From assembly GCA_022497155.1 (NCBI GenBank), contig MU385763.1, positions 310,001 to 374,000 of the forward strand: a DNA stretch of 64,000 bases, given 5' to 3'. Made by a program: the position numbers and the translations under genes. Below the pieces are notes generated by a model. The model saw only the letters and a list, made by a program, of their open reading frames with translations. It was not told the origin of the DNA and ran no database searches. How positions within the stretch are numbered: position 1 is the first letter of the stretch; each line of letters starts with the position of its first letter. Source of the stretch: Whalleya microplaca. Its lineage: Eukaryota; Ascomycota; Sordariomycetes; Xylariales; Xylariaceae. Positions 23,311 through 35,126 of the stretch are shown here, in pieces.

Positions 23311-26300
23311 TCAGCCATCCAAAGTTTGATGCAGAACATTAACACGGTAGCTTTCACTCCTGACTAGCAACTCCTCATGGGTGCCCTTCTCTACGCACTG
23401 GCCGTCTTCGATCATGAATATGAGATCTGCGCGACGGATCGTATGCAACCGATGCGCGATAGCCACGACGGTAATGCCGCGCGTGGCCTTCTCCAGCCCG
23501 TCCTGCAGCAGCCTCTCGGACTCGGCATCGAGGGCACTGGTGGACTCATCGAGGAGCAGCAGGCGGGGCTTACGCACGAGCGCACGCGCGATAGACAGGC
23601 GCTGTTTTTGACCGCCGGAGAGCTGGCCGCCGCCGGTGCCGCACTGCGTGTCGTAGCCATCGGGAAGCGCCGCAATGGTGTCGTGGATGTTGGCCAGGCG
23701 GCATGCCTCCTCGACGTCGGCGTCCGAGGGCTCGATCCCTGGGCGCGCCCCGAGCGCCACGTTGAACCGAATGTTGCCGTCAAAGAGCACGCTGTCCTGC
23801 GGCACGAGCCCGATGTCGTCGCGGAAGAGCGGCTCTTTGCGCGCGCAGATATCCACGCCGTCGACTTCGATTGTGCCGGAATCCACGCTGTACATGCGCT
23901 CGAGCAGCGCGATGATCGTTGATTTGCCGGCACCGCTGGGGCCGACGAGAGCGCAGAATTGGCCGGGGCGGATGTCGAGGTCTAGCCCCTTGAGCACTTG
24001 GCGGTTCGGCCGGGCTGGGTAGGAGAATTTGACTTGCTTGAAGCCGACTGAGAGGCCTTGGCCTTGGCCGGGTGAAGGCAGGGATCGCTTTGACTCGATG
24101 GCTGCCTCGGCGTCACCGGCGGGAGAAGATTTCCCGAAGGTTAAAGTTTTGGAGGAGCCGAGGTCGATCATGTCGAAAATCCGCCCCACTGCGCGACCTG
24201 CTCTCGTCACTTCAGGGGCAAGCGTGAATACCTGACCCCACAGTTGTGCGCTCACGAGGAGTGCTATCAGCACGATGAAGAACTGCGTCTGTGTGTAATA
24301 GCCTCCGATGATCTGCTTTGCTCCCCACCAGTAGATGAGTGCATAAATGAAGTTCGAGATGCTGAAAGCGATTGCGAGGAAGAGGTTTGCCCACAGGCTC
24401 GAGCGTACCATCTCGGTCCGGGGAGCCTTGAGTGAGCGACGGTAAGCCCCGAGGACTTCTCCCTCAAGCGATAACGCCGCTACCGTCTTGATTGCGTTTA
24501 CGGCCTCGACGGTAATGCTCACGGATTTGGCGAAGGCCTTCTCGTGACGCTCTGCGAAGCGCGAGAGGATGCGCAACTGCATGATTCCCGAGCCAAGCAT
24601 GAGAGGTACTGTCGCGAGACAGACTAGTGCGATTCTCCAGGCGACGATGTGAGACAAGATGACAGCAGCGACGAAGTTGACGAGGATAGAAAAGATAGAG
24701 CCGATGATGGATCCTGTCAATGCACCGACAGAAGCCGAGTCATTGGTGATGTATCCTAACAAGAGGGATGGTGTACGGTTTTCGGACTGGTGCCACTGCA
24801 AGTCTTGTTCGAAGAGAGAGCGGAAAGTGAGCACCCTGATCACGTACAGTACCTTCTCTGCAACCCATCCGAATGCAGACCAACTGGCTCCATTAGCAAA
24901 GAATTCGATAATAGCGAGAATAAACCACATGAGACCGAAGAAGCTACCCGCCGCACGAATAGCATCTTCAGTATTACATGGACTAAGTGCGCCAATTGTG
25001 TTGCCGAATATGAATGCAGAGCCTGAGTATGTACCGCCAACAACGAGTGCCGAGAAGAATGCGACGAAGAGCCAGAGGAGGTAGGGTCGAGTGACTAAAC
25101 TCAAACTCTTAAGAGTAGCCAACGTTGGTCTCTTTTTATCGGATAGCTTGGGTTTCTCTTCCGATTCTTTGCTGACCTCGATAGCAGCATCCTCGGGGGC
25201 CTTCTCGTCATCAGAGTCACCCAACTGAGATATCTTCTCATTATCAATCTCGGACTTTTTGGTTTCTCTTGTGGTGCTGACGCTCGAAGTCTCCGAACCC
25301 ACGTTCTGCATTCGGACAAGAGCGGCGTAGTCGCCATCTCTCGCAATCAAATCTATATGGGAACCTTGCTCAATGACCTTTCCATGGCGCATGACAACTA
25401 TGTTGTCGGCATTCTTCACGGTTGCCAGCCTATGAGCAATTGATACGACCGTTCTGCCCGCCGAGACCTTTTCGATAGCACTCTGGATACGTTGTTCGCT
25501 AGCCGAGTCGAGAGATGATGTCGCTTCATCCAATACCAAAATCCTAGGGTCCTTGACTAATGCTCTGGCCAGTGCCACTCTTTGCTTCTGCCCACCACTC
25601 AGCAAGTCACCGTTAGGACCAACCAGGGTTGCCAGTCCAAACTCCAAGTTCCCCAGGAATATACCTGCATCGGCAAGGGCTGCAGCGCGTTCAACCATTT
25701 GCACAACCTCGACCACTTGAGGGCCGTGAGATTCCGCCACAACTGCTAAGTCTTGACCTGACCTCACTGCTTCTGCAACCTGTGTTAATTGTGTACCAAG
25801 AAGAACAGCCTGAAGTGGCGTGTGCTCTGCTCGTGATGAATTTACCAGCCCAAGAGCCACGTTCTCCAGAACTGACCGGTCTAGAAGTAACGGATCCTGT
25901 TGCACAAGCCCTACAAAACTCCTGAGCTGTCGGACATTCACGTTCCGGATATTTTGTCCATCCACATACACATCTCCTTGGTCAGGATCGTACAATCGAG
26001 TGAGTAAACCGGCGATAGTAGACTTGCCGCTACCGGATAGGCCAACGATCGCCGTGCTCTTACCAGCCGGTATGTCAAGAGAGACATCTTGGATAACAGG
26101 AACATCCGGGCGAGATGGGTAGGTGAAATGAACGTTCTCCAGCCTGACGTGGCCTTCAAACGTGCTGAAGCTGTCGTCCTGGGTGTCGATTGTCCCATCG
26201 ATGTTGGATCGGCGGTCCATGTCTGCCTCCAGCTTCTCCAATGCCGCTGCTGCCGAACCAAATATTTGTAGATACGGAGATATCTGGCTGATAACGATCG

Positions 26301-27436
26301 AAGCTAGGTAAATAAGATACGGAGTCTGTCACAGGAACTGTATTTGGGGTTCTTACCGTCGACAAGCAGGAAAATGATCGTGTACGTTGTACCTATCGTG
26401 ATTCCCTCAGCACGACCGCCAACAACGTCGGCAATTGTATGACTTCCTTGCCAATAGGCCAAACCACTAGCCGAGAAGGCTATAAAGTAGAGTAGACCTG
26501 ATTGTATAGCCGTCGCGATCGCCTTCTTGATCCCATCCTTCCTCGCACCGACGAGCTTCTCCGCGAACTTTTCCTCGAGTCGGTCGTTGGCCCTAAACGC
26601 ATGAACGACAGTCACGTTTGACAGACTTTCTAGTGCAATAGACGATGCGGCAGCAACATGTTCTGATGCCAGGCTAGAGAACTTGCCAATGAAGTGACCA
26701 CCAACCAACGACATCAACATGAATGCAGGGACAAGCGAAACAAGAATACCAGCGAGCTTGGCGTTCTTGATAAAAGCAACGACGTACGAAGTCACAAACA
26801 TCGCGAGGGAGCCGATGTACACGCCTACTTTCTCGGAGGTACCGCCCTTGATGATGTTAATGTCACCGCTCAAGCGCGAAGATACCTCTCCGGCGGGCAA
26901 CTTGTCGAAGAACGAGACCTCCTGTCGAAGTAGGGAACGGAAATATCGTTCACGCAAGCGATGAGCGAGCCGGTCACCGAACAGGTTCCAACACACGATG
27001 TGGATGTAAACGAGGGCAAACTGTGCCAGGGCGCAGGCCATGACCAGCAACACCTTGCTGTTGACTGCGGCCTGGTACTCCTCGCCGGAGACGCTCTCTT
27101 CTGCTGCGCATGTTGCCGAGTTGAGCTCGTCTACCAGCTGTCCGAAGAGGATTCCAAGTAGAGGAAATGGGATGCCGGCTGCGATTGAGGAGATGGTGCC
27201 GACGATTAGCAGTGCGATATCGATCTTGCCCGGCTCGGCGTAGGTGAGGAGACGAAAATATCGGAAGAGGCCTCGTGCAAACTTGGGCCTTATCAGTGAT
27301 CTAATTGAACATGGGTACGTTTCGACTGTTTTCGGTGACCTACATTAGATATCTTGGCTGTTGCTTTTGCAACTGGTGTCTGCCTTGCGCTTCCATCGTC
27401 ACTCGAGCCATGGCCCGCAGCGGTATTATCGCTCAT
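23311..27436 (-). CDS. ABCB-type full ABC transporter, siderophore-cluster type (SitT/Pmd1-like)
   Basis: Full-size ATP-driven exporter with two membrane domains and two nucleotide-binding domains. Exons 27436-27344, 27281-26357 and 26303-23311 give about 1,336 residues. NBD1 has GLSGSGKST, LLSGGQKQR and ILVLDEATSSLD. NBD2 has GPSGAGKST, QLSGGQKQR and LLLLDESTSALD. The site before the first LSGGQ carries an insertion of roughly 35 residues, containing SRAEHTPLQAVLLG and GPQVVEVVQMVERAA, that standard P-glycoproteins lack. A charged linker rich in Glu/Lys/Asp joins the halves. The 62 bp first intron is the least certain; an alternative frame starting at MARVTMEAQG is possible. It is divergent from a siderophore MFS gene over a shared 987 bp promoter with two iron-GATA sites. 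By analogy with SitT in Aspergillus siderophore clusters it may move siderophore or breakdown products; substrate is inferred. Confidence 0.9.
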
Positions 27437-27855
27437 CTCGAAGGCTCTGGAGATTCTTTCTTTTCCCACGACGCCTTCATTCAGTCTGGACTTGCACAAC
27501 GTCGAAAAATTTCACTAACTAGGCCAAGCCATCTTTTGTCCTCACCGGTATGCGGGACCATGATCTCCCGTAGCAATATAACTATGACGACTCGCACGCG
27601 GACTAGACAAGAGCCAACGGAAGAGCCCACAAGTTGATTCCAAAAAGGTCTTCTGGTTCCGGACGCGTTTGCATTGGTTTATATTTTCATAATGTAACAC
27701 CAATTGCTGTGTCCACCCTGTACAAAATTGTACCTCTAGCATCGGGCGCGATACGGCACGATACGGCATATTACCTGTTGCCGAAGACAAGATCGACGAC
27801 CCTAACTAAGCTCGATACGGTAGGAGATGGGCATATGATAGTTTTTCCATGCAGG

Positions 27856-27864
27856 ATCTGATAA
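27856..27864 (+). promoter_or_regulatory. SreA-type iron GATA site (ATCTGATAA)
   Basis: Perfect match to ATCWGATAA, the site bound by the fungal iron repressor SreA/SRE1 (known from Aspergillus and Histoplasma). Preceded by GG rather than CGG. Confidence 0.6.
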
Positions 27865-27943
27865 GATCGCTTACTAGTCCCCTAGTCCATGCCAAGAAAA
27901 TTGACTGGAGCTTGCTTGATATGGTTAATCACAACTAGGTAGG

Positions 27944-27952
27944 TTATCTGAT
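27944..27952 (-). promoter_or_regulatory. SreA-type iron GATA site (ATCAGATAA)
   Basis: Perfect match on the minus strand in the shared transporter promoter, 80 bases from the previous site. Confidence 0.6.
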
Positions 27953-28423
27953 GGAGCTAAAATGTGCCACGGGACAGCACATTTATGCACTACTTTCGCT
28001 ACTCCGGAGTACTTTCGGGCGACCTGCCCAAGGCTTGTCTCTCTCGAGACCCCTCATTCCACATTCCCGGGTAGATTGGACGCCAATACCCAACAACGTT
28101 TCTGACGTGCAGGGTCTTCGTGTAACTTGCATGGTCGAATCAGGGGGGAAACGCAACTCGGCGATAACTTCAAGCTGAGATTTCTCGTAGGTAAGGGTTT
28201 ATGCCACGTCAAGATTGATGTTACACTGATGTCCGGATTTGAACATCTGTCACCTCAGCCCCATTAAGTCCCTTGGCTGCGCGAATAAAACCCCCTTTTG
28301 CAAGGCTGAGCTGGGTATCAGCTGACAGGGTGGCCTGACCGATACCGTTCCTGTCGAGTCACCCAACACGTCGGGTATGCTTCAACGATTAGATTTATAT
28401 GTATTTTTATTTACTCTTTTTGG

Positions 28424-30367
28424 ATGGATATGTCAACGCTTCACCAACGTGTTCCCCAATCTGCTAACATGGATGAAACCACCGATCAAGTCGAGCCGTT
28501 GCTCAGGACACACTCGAACGGCGAAGGCAGTAGTGATGGCCGTCGACGGTCGTACGGGTCTTCATCGAGCAAGGATGATGCGGTGGTCAATATTGATGCC
28601 CAAGACGATGAAGTAGATAGTGATGAGCAGAATGGCATCCAGCAGGCTGATGCCATCAACTTGGTTTGGTCAAGACCGGCGCTCATTCTGGCGTATTCCT
28701 TGTGAGTCCGGCGGCGCAAATTTACCGGGCTCACGAGATAGCAAGTCGGGCTGACATTGACGACTCAGCATCTTTTTATGTTCCTTCGCCAACGGGATCC
28801 AATACCAGGTCACGTCCAATCTCATGCCCTTCGTCGTCAGCGAATTCAACTCGCACTCCTTAATACCTACTATCGGGATAGTAGCGTCTATAATGAGCGG
28901 CATCTTAAAGCTGCCAATAGCCAAGATCATCGATACCTGGGGCCGACCTCAGGGCCTCGCATCCATGACCGTCCTGGCGACGTTTGGGTTGATTTTGATG
29001 GCGGCCTCCCGGAACGTGCAGTCGTACGCTGTCGCCGAGGTCATATTCCAAGTAGGAATCAGCGGCTTCTCATACGTGCTCGATATCATAATATCGGACA
29101 CCTCGTCTTTGAGAAACCGTACCCTCGCTTTTGCCTTTAATGCTTCGCCAACGCTCATTACCACATTTGTTGGTCCGCTCTTTGCGATGGCGTTCTACGA
29201 GCACAGCACCTGGAGATGGGCTTTCGGCGTATCTGCTGCATTGTCATTCGTTTTTGCCCTACCACTACTTTCTATTCTAGCCTTCAACACTCGTAGGGCT
29301 AAAAAACTGGGTCTTCTTTCTAAGCCTGACAAGAGTACTCCTTGGACTATGCAGCGCTTCCGCCGGGCACTAATTGACTTTGATGGTGAGTTATCACTCC
29401 GCGAAGTTATTAGGTAATACGTGTACTGATTCTTGTAGTGGTGGGAATGTTCCTCATCATGGCCGGCATGACTTTGATCCTAGTGCCGTTCTCTCTTACC
29501 GGCTCGCGGTCAACCAGCAGTAGTCTTAGCTCGAATACCATCCTTGTTGTGTTCGGTGTTGTGCTTATGGTTGGGTTTGCTTTCCACGAGCGCAAGGCAA
29601 AGAGGCCATTTGTGCAGTTCTCGCTACTGTGCTCCCGCAACGTGGCTGGAGCTAGTCTCCTGTGTGTGGTAGTATTCGTCGCCTACTACGCTTGGGATGG
29701 CTATTACACGTCCTACTTGCAAGTTGTACACGGCTTGAACATTACTCAGGCTGGCTACATTGGGCATATATACGGTCTCGGCTCGTGCATTTGGACTGTA
29801 GTTGTCGGGTACCTCATTAGAAGGACGGACAGGTTCAAATGGATTGCGCTGGCTGCCCTGCCAGTGCATCTATTGGGTGGCGCGTTGATGATTGTCTTCC
29901 GGCGCCCTGACACTCACATTGCTTGGATTATTATGTGCCAAATCTTGATCACGATAGGAGGAAGCACGCTGGTATTGTGCGACCAGATTGCCGTGATGGC
30001 TGTCGCCAAACACGCAGAGCTAGCCTCTGTCATGGCCTTAGTGTCGCTCGCTAGCTACATCGGCTCGGCAATGGGCAGTTCCCTAAGTGGTGCCATTTGG
30101 AACACTACTCTCCCTGAAGCCCTGGCTGAACTATTACCCCATCTTTCCCCTGACGAGCTGGCTTTAATTGGTTCGGACCTGAAGAGGCAACTGAGCTATC
30201 CCGTAGGTAGTGCGGTGCGGGACGCCATCATCGCTGCTTATGACAAAGCTCAGGTCCGCATGTGCATAGCGGGAACTTTGATTTCATTATTTGAGATCCT
30301 TGCCGTGGTCATGTGGAGGGACAGCAGAGTAAGCCAGTCTAAGCAGGTAAAGGGGACTGTACTATGA
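28424..30367 (+). CDS. MFS siderophore-iron transporter (MirB/MirD/Sit1 family)
   Basis: Plasma-membrane proton symporter family taking up ferric siderophores. Exons 28424-28701, 28769-29385 and 29439-30367 give 607 residues, the usual size with 14 membrane helices. A long acidic Ser-rich cytosolic N-terminus (QVEPLLRTHSNGEGSSDG) precedes VWSRPALILAYS, joined to FIFLCSFANGIQYQVTSNL. Family segments include SGILKLPIAKIIDTWGR, GFSYVLDIIISDTSSLRNR, AFAFNASPTLITTFVGP and AWDGYYTSYLQVVHGLNIT. A Met two codons downstream could also start. It is divergent from the ABC transporter and followed by the SidI-like ligase. The exact siderophore transported cannot be read from sequence. The promoter GATA sites predict repression when iron is plentiful. 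Confidence 0.92.
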
Positions 30368-31652
30368 AATATGTAGAGAAAAAGCATAAGCTGTAACTTG
30401 TTGAACATTACATGGTATTAGAGCTAAAGCTACTGAAGTAAGGGATCAAGATGTTGTGATTGGAGGCGGATTGAAGTTGTATTAAGTGTGGAGTGTGTGC
30501 TCCAGCTAGCTAAGAAAATTACGCATTTGACCATAAGGTCACGTGCCCAGCCCACACTACAGTTACGTAACAGTGTTCAATAGTGCGTCTCTGGTGATGC
30601 GTCGCCCATGCACGGACCACATGCTCAACTTAGTAGTCACTTATTAGTTAGCCAGTTTATAGAATTGCGAATTTAGAGTTTGAGGTATAGAATTTAGAAT
30701 AGACTGCATACGTAAGACAACACGAATATAATCGAACATAGCATGTAGTTTGATTCGAAATAGGTTGACGTAACTAGCGTCGTGACAACAAATTCAATAC
30801 CTACCTAGGTAACTTCCATATTTGGGAACAATGGTTGGGTATTAATAGCCTAAGAGTACAGCTGTTCCTGTAGTGCTCCCTCTAACAACTTACCAATTAA
30901 GACACTGCTTGCATTGCTTTACGTTCTAGGTAACATTGCACTGCTACCTACCTACCATGATCTGTCAACGCTGCAGCCTCCATCGTATCCAGTGGGTTTC
31001 ACTGCGTACTCCGATCTCGCAATATATGTAATGAAATGTACTCGTAAGTCGCAGATCCTTGATTTAATCTTATCAGATCCGCCGATTAGATTCTTTCGGC
31101 CCACACAGACGCATGGATCAGAATTTTCTCCCTGGCTTCGCCCATACACCATTTCGTGTTCGATGACTTCTATTATTCGACTAAATCCAGGGGTGGGACG
31201 GAGATCTTCCCCTTTCAAAATATTAGCTGATTCCTGTCAGGATTGCAGAATTGGCCCAGGCCGCAAAAACGTAACTGGGATTACTGAGAGACTAGCTGGC
31301 TGGCTGGTCGACCATGGCTACCTATTCGAACCATCCCCCGCGTCTCTCGGTCCCAGACGACCAGAGCGTCTAACGGTGCAAATCCCGTTTTTGGGCTGAA
31401 CACCCGGATGGCCAACTAGTAGGGGAACCTGCATTGGGGGGTGGAGATCCATCTACCGGCCAGCTTCTTCGCTCGTCATGTTTCCAAACGGCTCGGCAAG
31501 GTATGTCGCTTCTAGAATGTAAATCCTGGCTTCGGATTAATCATCAGGATTGCGAGGGGTTTATGTTGTGTTGATTTTTTCCTTTCTATACTGTCCATAT
31601 TGTCCATATTGTCTATATTGTCTATATATTTTCTTGTCGACATTCTTAAAAT
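30368..31652. other. Intergenic and sidI promoter
   Basis: No gene seen. Contains a CACGTG (about 30540), the palindrome TACCTAGGTA at 30802-30811, and an extended iron-GATA site at 31070. The run before the sidI start is a pyrimidine-rich leader with repeated TGTCCATATTG/TGTCTATATTG words. Confidence 0.5.
31070..31078 (-). promoter_or_regulatory. SreA-type iron GATA site in the sidI promoter
   Basis: TTATCAGATCCG on the plus strand, i.e. the extended form CGGATCTGATAA, 575 bases before the sidI start. Confidence 0.65.
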
Positions 31653-33084
31653 ATGGCTACGGAGCCGGTTGTTTCCTCGTTATTACCGCACCCTCCAGTC
31701 CAGAGGCGACATCTGTCTATTTTACATGGTCCGGTAGATCCTCCGTTGGTAGACTTGACCCTCGGCGAGTTACTAGATCTTCAGTGTCAGCACCATGGCA
31801 GTCAAGAGTGCATCGTCATACCCTGGACCGGCGCAAGATGGACATATAATGAATTAAATCAACAAAGTGCCCAATTGGCGAGGGCGTTGATGTCACTTGG
31901 GATCGGGGTCGGTGACCGTGTCGGTATCATGGCGGGTAACTGCGAACAGTACGCGGCTGTGTTCTTTGCAGTAGCTCGCATCGGTGCGATTCTAGTAATT
32001 CTGAATAACACGTACACGCCGACGGAAGCGCAATATGCTCTGAAATTCTCTGGTAAATCCGTAGCCCCCAAAATAATGTACCCATGGATGCGGAACCGCT
32101 GACTATTCGCCCCAGACTGCAAGGTTTTCTTCACCACGAAGAAAATCGGAAAACTGGATAACACCAAGCTAATAGGGGAACTGAAGAGCCAAAAGCAAGG
32201 CCCGGACATCGTGATCTTGAGGGGCGAGTCCGGATCCTACCCGACGTATGCGGACCTGATCGAGCAGGGGCGGCGCGTGAGCAGCAATGGACACCTGTAC
32301 CGGCTGGGGCGTAAGGTGCTCGCGCACAACGTGTGCAACCTGCAGTTCACGAGCGGGACGACGGGGCTGCCGAAGGCGGCGATGCTGACGCACCACAACA
32401 TCGTAAACAACGCGCGGTTCATCGGCGACCGCATGCGGCTGACGGCGGACGACGTGCTATGCTGCCCGCCGCCGCTATTCCACTGCTTCGGGCTCGTGCT
32501 TGGCCTCATGGCCGCCATCACCCACGGCGCCAAGATCGTGTACCCCGAGGAGACGTTCGACGCCGCGGCCGTCCTGCGCGCCATCTCCGACGAGCGCTGC
32601 ACAGCCGTGCATGGTGTGCCCGCTATGTTTGACACGCTGTTCAGCCTGCCGCCGCCCCCCGGCTTCGACTGTGGACCGCTTCGCACGGGCATTATCGCAG
32701 GCGCGCCGGTGCCGCGCTACCTAATGGAGCTGCTGATCGAGCGGTTTGGCATGGGCGAGTTTACCAGCAGCTATGGACTGACGGAGGCCTCGCCGACGTG
32801 CTTCAACGCGTTCACGGACGATGCTATCGAGAAGCGGCTGACGACGGTGGGGACGCTGATGCCGCACGCGCGCGCCAAGATCGTCGACCACGAGGGGAAC
32901 ATCGTGCCCATCGGCGAGCGCGGCGAGCTGTGCATCGCCGGGTACCAGCTGCAGGCGGGCTATTGGAACAACTCGGAGAAGACGGCTGAGGTCATGGTGC
33001 GCGACGAGGCGGGCGTGCTGTGGCTGCACACAGGCGACGAGGCGGTGTTCGACGACCAGGGCTACTGCACGATTACGGGACGCT

Positions 33085-33119
<35 letters not shown>

Positions 33120-33449
33120 TATCCCCTCGAGATTGAGGAGAGGCTGATCGCGCACCCGGCCATCTCGCGGGCCATCGTCACGGGGCTCAAGGACGCGCAC
33201 TATGGCGAGGTCGTGAGCGCGTTCCTGCAGAGTGACGGGGACAAGGAACAACGGCCGACCGATCAGCAGATGCGGGAGTGGGTGCTGCAGAAGCTGGGAA
33301 GACATAAGGCCCCCACACATATCTTCTGGCTAGGCGAGGGCGGCGTCCCGGCCGATGTGCCGTTGACGGGGAGTGGCAAGGTGAAGAAGTTCGAAATGGC
33401 ACGGTTTGGAGAGGAGATACTTCGGAAGAGACGACTGGAGAAGCTCTGA
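31653..33449 (+). CDS. sidI: AMP-dependent acyl-CoA ligase, SidI-like (mevalonyl-CoA ligase)
   Basis: ANL-superfamily adenylate-forming ligase. Exons 31653-32052 and 32116-33449 give 577 residues; the 63 bp intron removes an in-frame stop at 32100. Motifs: the A3 loop FTSGTTGLPKAAMLTH, the A5 SSYGLTEASP, the A7 LHTGDEAVFDDQGY, the A8 GRFKDIIIRGGENIYP, and the A10 catalytic lysine in GSGKVKKFEM. The N-terminal block HLSILHGPVDPP with TLGELLDLQ fits the SidI group, which makes mevalonyl-CoA for fusarinine-type siderophores in peroxisomes. The C-terminus LEKL is not a good PTS1, and I do not see a perfect N-terminal PTS2. It follows the siderophore transporters, with sidF about 9 kb further on. 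GC content of exon 2 is clearly higher than its surroundings. Another medium-chain acyl-CoA synthetase role is the main alternative. Confidence 0.82.
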
Positions 33450-33633
33450 TGATCCTCGGTTGTGTAGCTTAAAGGACACGTCGTGGTTGACTTGTGTTTC
33501 TAGTGTTTTATTTATTGGGAACAGCGCTATTGGGCACATATTACTATCATCAAGATTTTGGACTGCTTGAATCCCTTGATCACCGCTCAGTCCAAAACTT
33601 TTTCCATAGTAGCCGTCGTCGAGTTATTCCCTC

Positions 33634-34164
33634 CTATGAGCTCTCGGTCGGCGTGCTGCTTTGGCTTCCAATCGGATCCCCATTTAGGAGTTGATCCTGG
33701 CTAATCTGGTCACTCCCGTCCGATCGGGTACCGTTCGGTTGCTTAGCCGCCTCCATTCTCAACATCTTCCTCTTCGGCTGAACATCCTCCGTTTGGGACA
33801 TGATCGATTCAGTATTCTCTGACTGTTTGCGTTCATTTTCATTTTCATTTTCAGATTTCTCCTTCCGCAGTTCCTCGCGGTAGAGCAGGCAATCCATAAG
33901 CTTATCGGCTCTGGCCATAGGCATGGGATATTCATCGAAGCGGCTGGAAAAATCATTCAGGCAGTTGTCGAGGACTGTGATGGCCTCTCCGATACGGCTC
34001 TGGTGGTGCAATCGCCGGGCATATGTCAGGGCGAGCGAAGGTTCCCTCCGGGTTTCTGTGGCGAAATTGTTTTGGGTGTTGGGATCCTCGTATAGAAGGC
34101 TGAGGAAGAGTCGAGCCTGGGCCCCTCGTACGCGATTCATGTGCTGGAGGCTTTCTTCATCCAT
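33634..34164 (-). CDS. Unknown protein, member 1 of a three-gene paralog array
   Basis: Single-exon frame of 176 residues. I do not recognise the family. The core (about residues 40-100) aligns with the products at 35127 and 36781: helix LALTYARRLHHQS, then IGEAITVLDNCLNDF, then ADKLMDCLLYREEL, in the same spacing as the W-Y/AV..LL/L-D-G/ELM..V-ELM pattern of the other two. This is the most diverged member, lacking the DG-ELM acidic loop. The tail is low complexity: an Asn/Glu tract (KEKSENENENERKQSEN), then a Lys/Arg patch and Ser/Thr/Gln-rich end. No signal peptide or membrane segment. The helical hairpin pattern resembles TPR-like repeats (inference). It starts just beside a GGT/GAT microsatellite and is tail-to-tail with sidI, 184 bases away. 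Confidence 0.6.
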   Translation of the reverse strand: MDEESLQHMNRVRGAQARLFLSLLYEDPNTQNNFATETRREPSLALTYARRLHHQSRIGEAITVLDNCLNDFSSRFDEYPMPMARADKLMDCLLYREELRKEKSENENENERKQSENTESIMSQTEDVQPKRKMLRMEAAKQPNGTRSDGSDQISQDQLLNGDPIGSQSSTPTESS

Positions 34165-35126
34165 CGTCTCGCCGCGGTTTGGGTCCAGCTACTGGTGGTA
34201 GTGATGGTGATGGTGGTGGTAGTGGTGGTGATGGTGAAGAAGTTGCAGTTGCTTGGTGTTCTGGTAGTAGCCTGATGCGAATATGAAGCTTTTGGCACAG
34301 GTGAGTAGAATAGATGGACAGGGGAATGTAATGTAAAGTAAAGTAGAAGAAAGGAGATGAAGAAGGATGGATGTCTTTGTCAGAGGATGGCATAGGTGCA
34401 TACCTCAATGTGATATTACAACCGTGTGCCCCTTCAGGTTTGCCTGGTAAATGATTAGGTAGGTGAATGGGACATCACTAACAGCACTACTACTGGCCAC
34501 CTACACCTTACCTACTAAGTAGGCAGTCAGGCCATACAACAGGAAGCAAGCTACGCAGCTGCGATTCCAGGTGACAGATACACATGTATGTACCAAACCA
34601 AGTCACATCCCTATGTACAGATGTAGTGTTGGCAGTCACGTCCAGCCTGGAAGATCAAGGATGACTGGGCTCGGCTTCCGTGGCATTCACGCTGGCTTTT
34701 CCTTGTCCTACCTACCTAGGTAGGTACGTGCTGCTTTCTTTTTCCATTGGTCGACACTTTTCTTCTCTCCTGCTTTCTGCATGCACTACATGTTGTTCTC
34801 TCCCTTTCACAGGTGGCTGATATGGTTCCAGAAGTACTTAAACATATGATTAATCCGTGCGAATGATCAGACTTATGTTCTCATGTTGGGAGTCATCTAG
34901 AAATCGCATTGTATTGACTTCTATCTACCCCTTACGTCGTCTTCGTCAGTGCAGCCGAATATGATTCACATATTCTAACCACGTGGTGGTGTATTAGATG
35001 GTTCTTGATGTATGTATGTGGTACCACAACAGCCAGAGTGACCGAGAACTTCGTCATGCTTCAGTTCTGACTCCTGATAGAAACGTGTTAGCATGGGTAT
35101 TAAATAGTTATATGAGGGTGGGAAAC
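34165..35126. other. Intergenic with microsatellite
   Basis: Promoter side of the first paralog. Holds the GGT/GAT microsatellite and the long palindrome TACCTACCTAGGTAGGTA at 34709-34726. No gene seen. Confidence 0.5.
34192..34238. repeat. GGT/GAT trinucleotide microsatellite
   Basis: Imperfect run of GGT, GAT and AGT units directly upstream of the first paralog start, so it lies in its probable 5' leader. Confidence 0.8.

Larger units (their letters stand above)
27437..28423. promoter_or_regulatory. Shared divergent promoter of the ABC and siderophore MFS genes
   Basis: 987 bp between two divergent starts. It holds two perfect ATCWGATAA sites (27856-27864 and 27944-27952) and three copies of CGATACGG (27749-27756, 27759-27766, 27813-27820). 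This supports co-regulation of the two transporters. Confidence 0.6.

Noticed and set aside
23377..23922. 181-codon plus-strand ORF opposite the ABC transporter
   Set aside because: Shadow of the conserved NBD2 coding strand.
32053..32115. Stop codon between two parts of the SidI-like ligase, suggesting a pseudogene
   Set aside because: A 63 bp GT-AG intron removes it and restores FSDCKVFF in phase.
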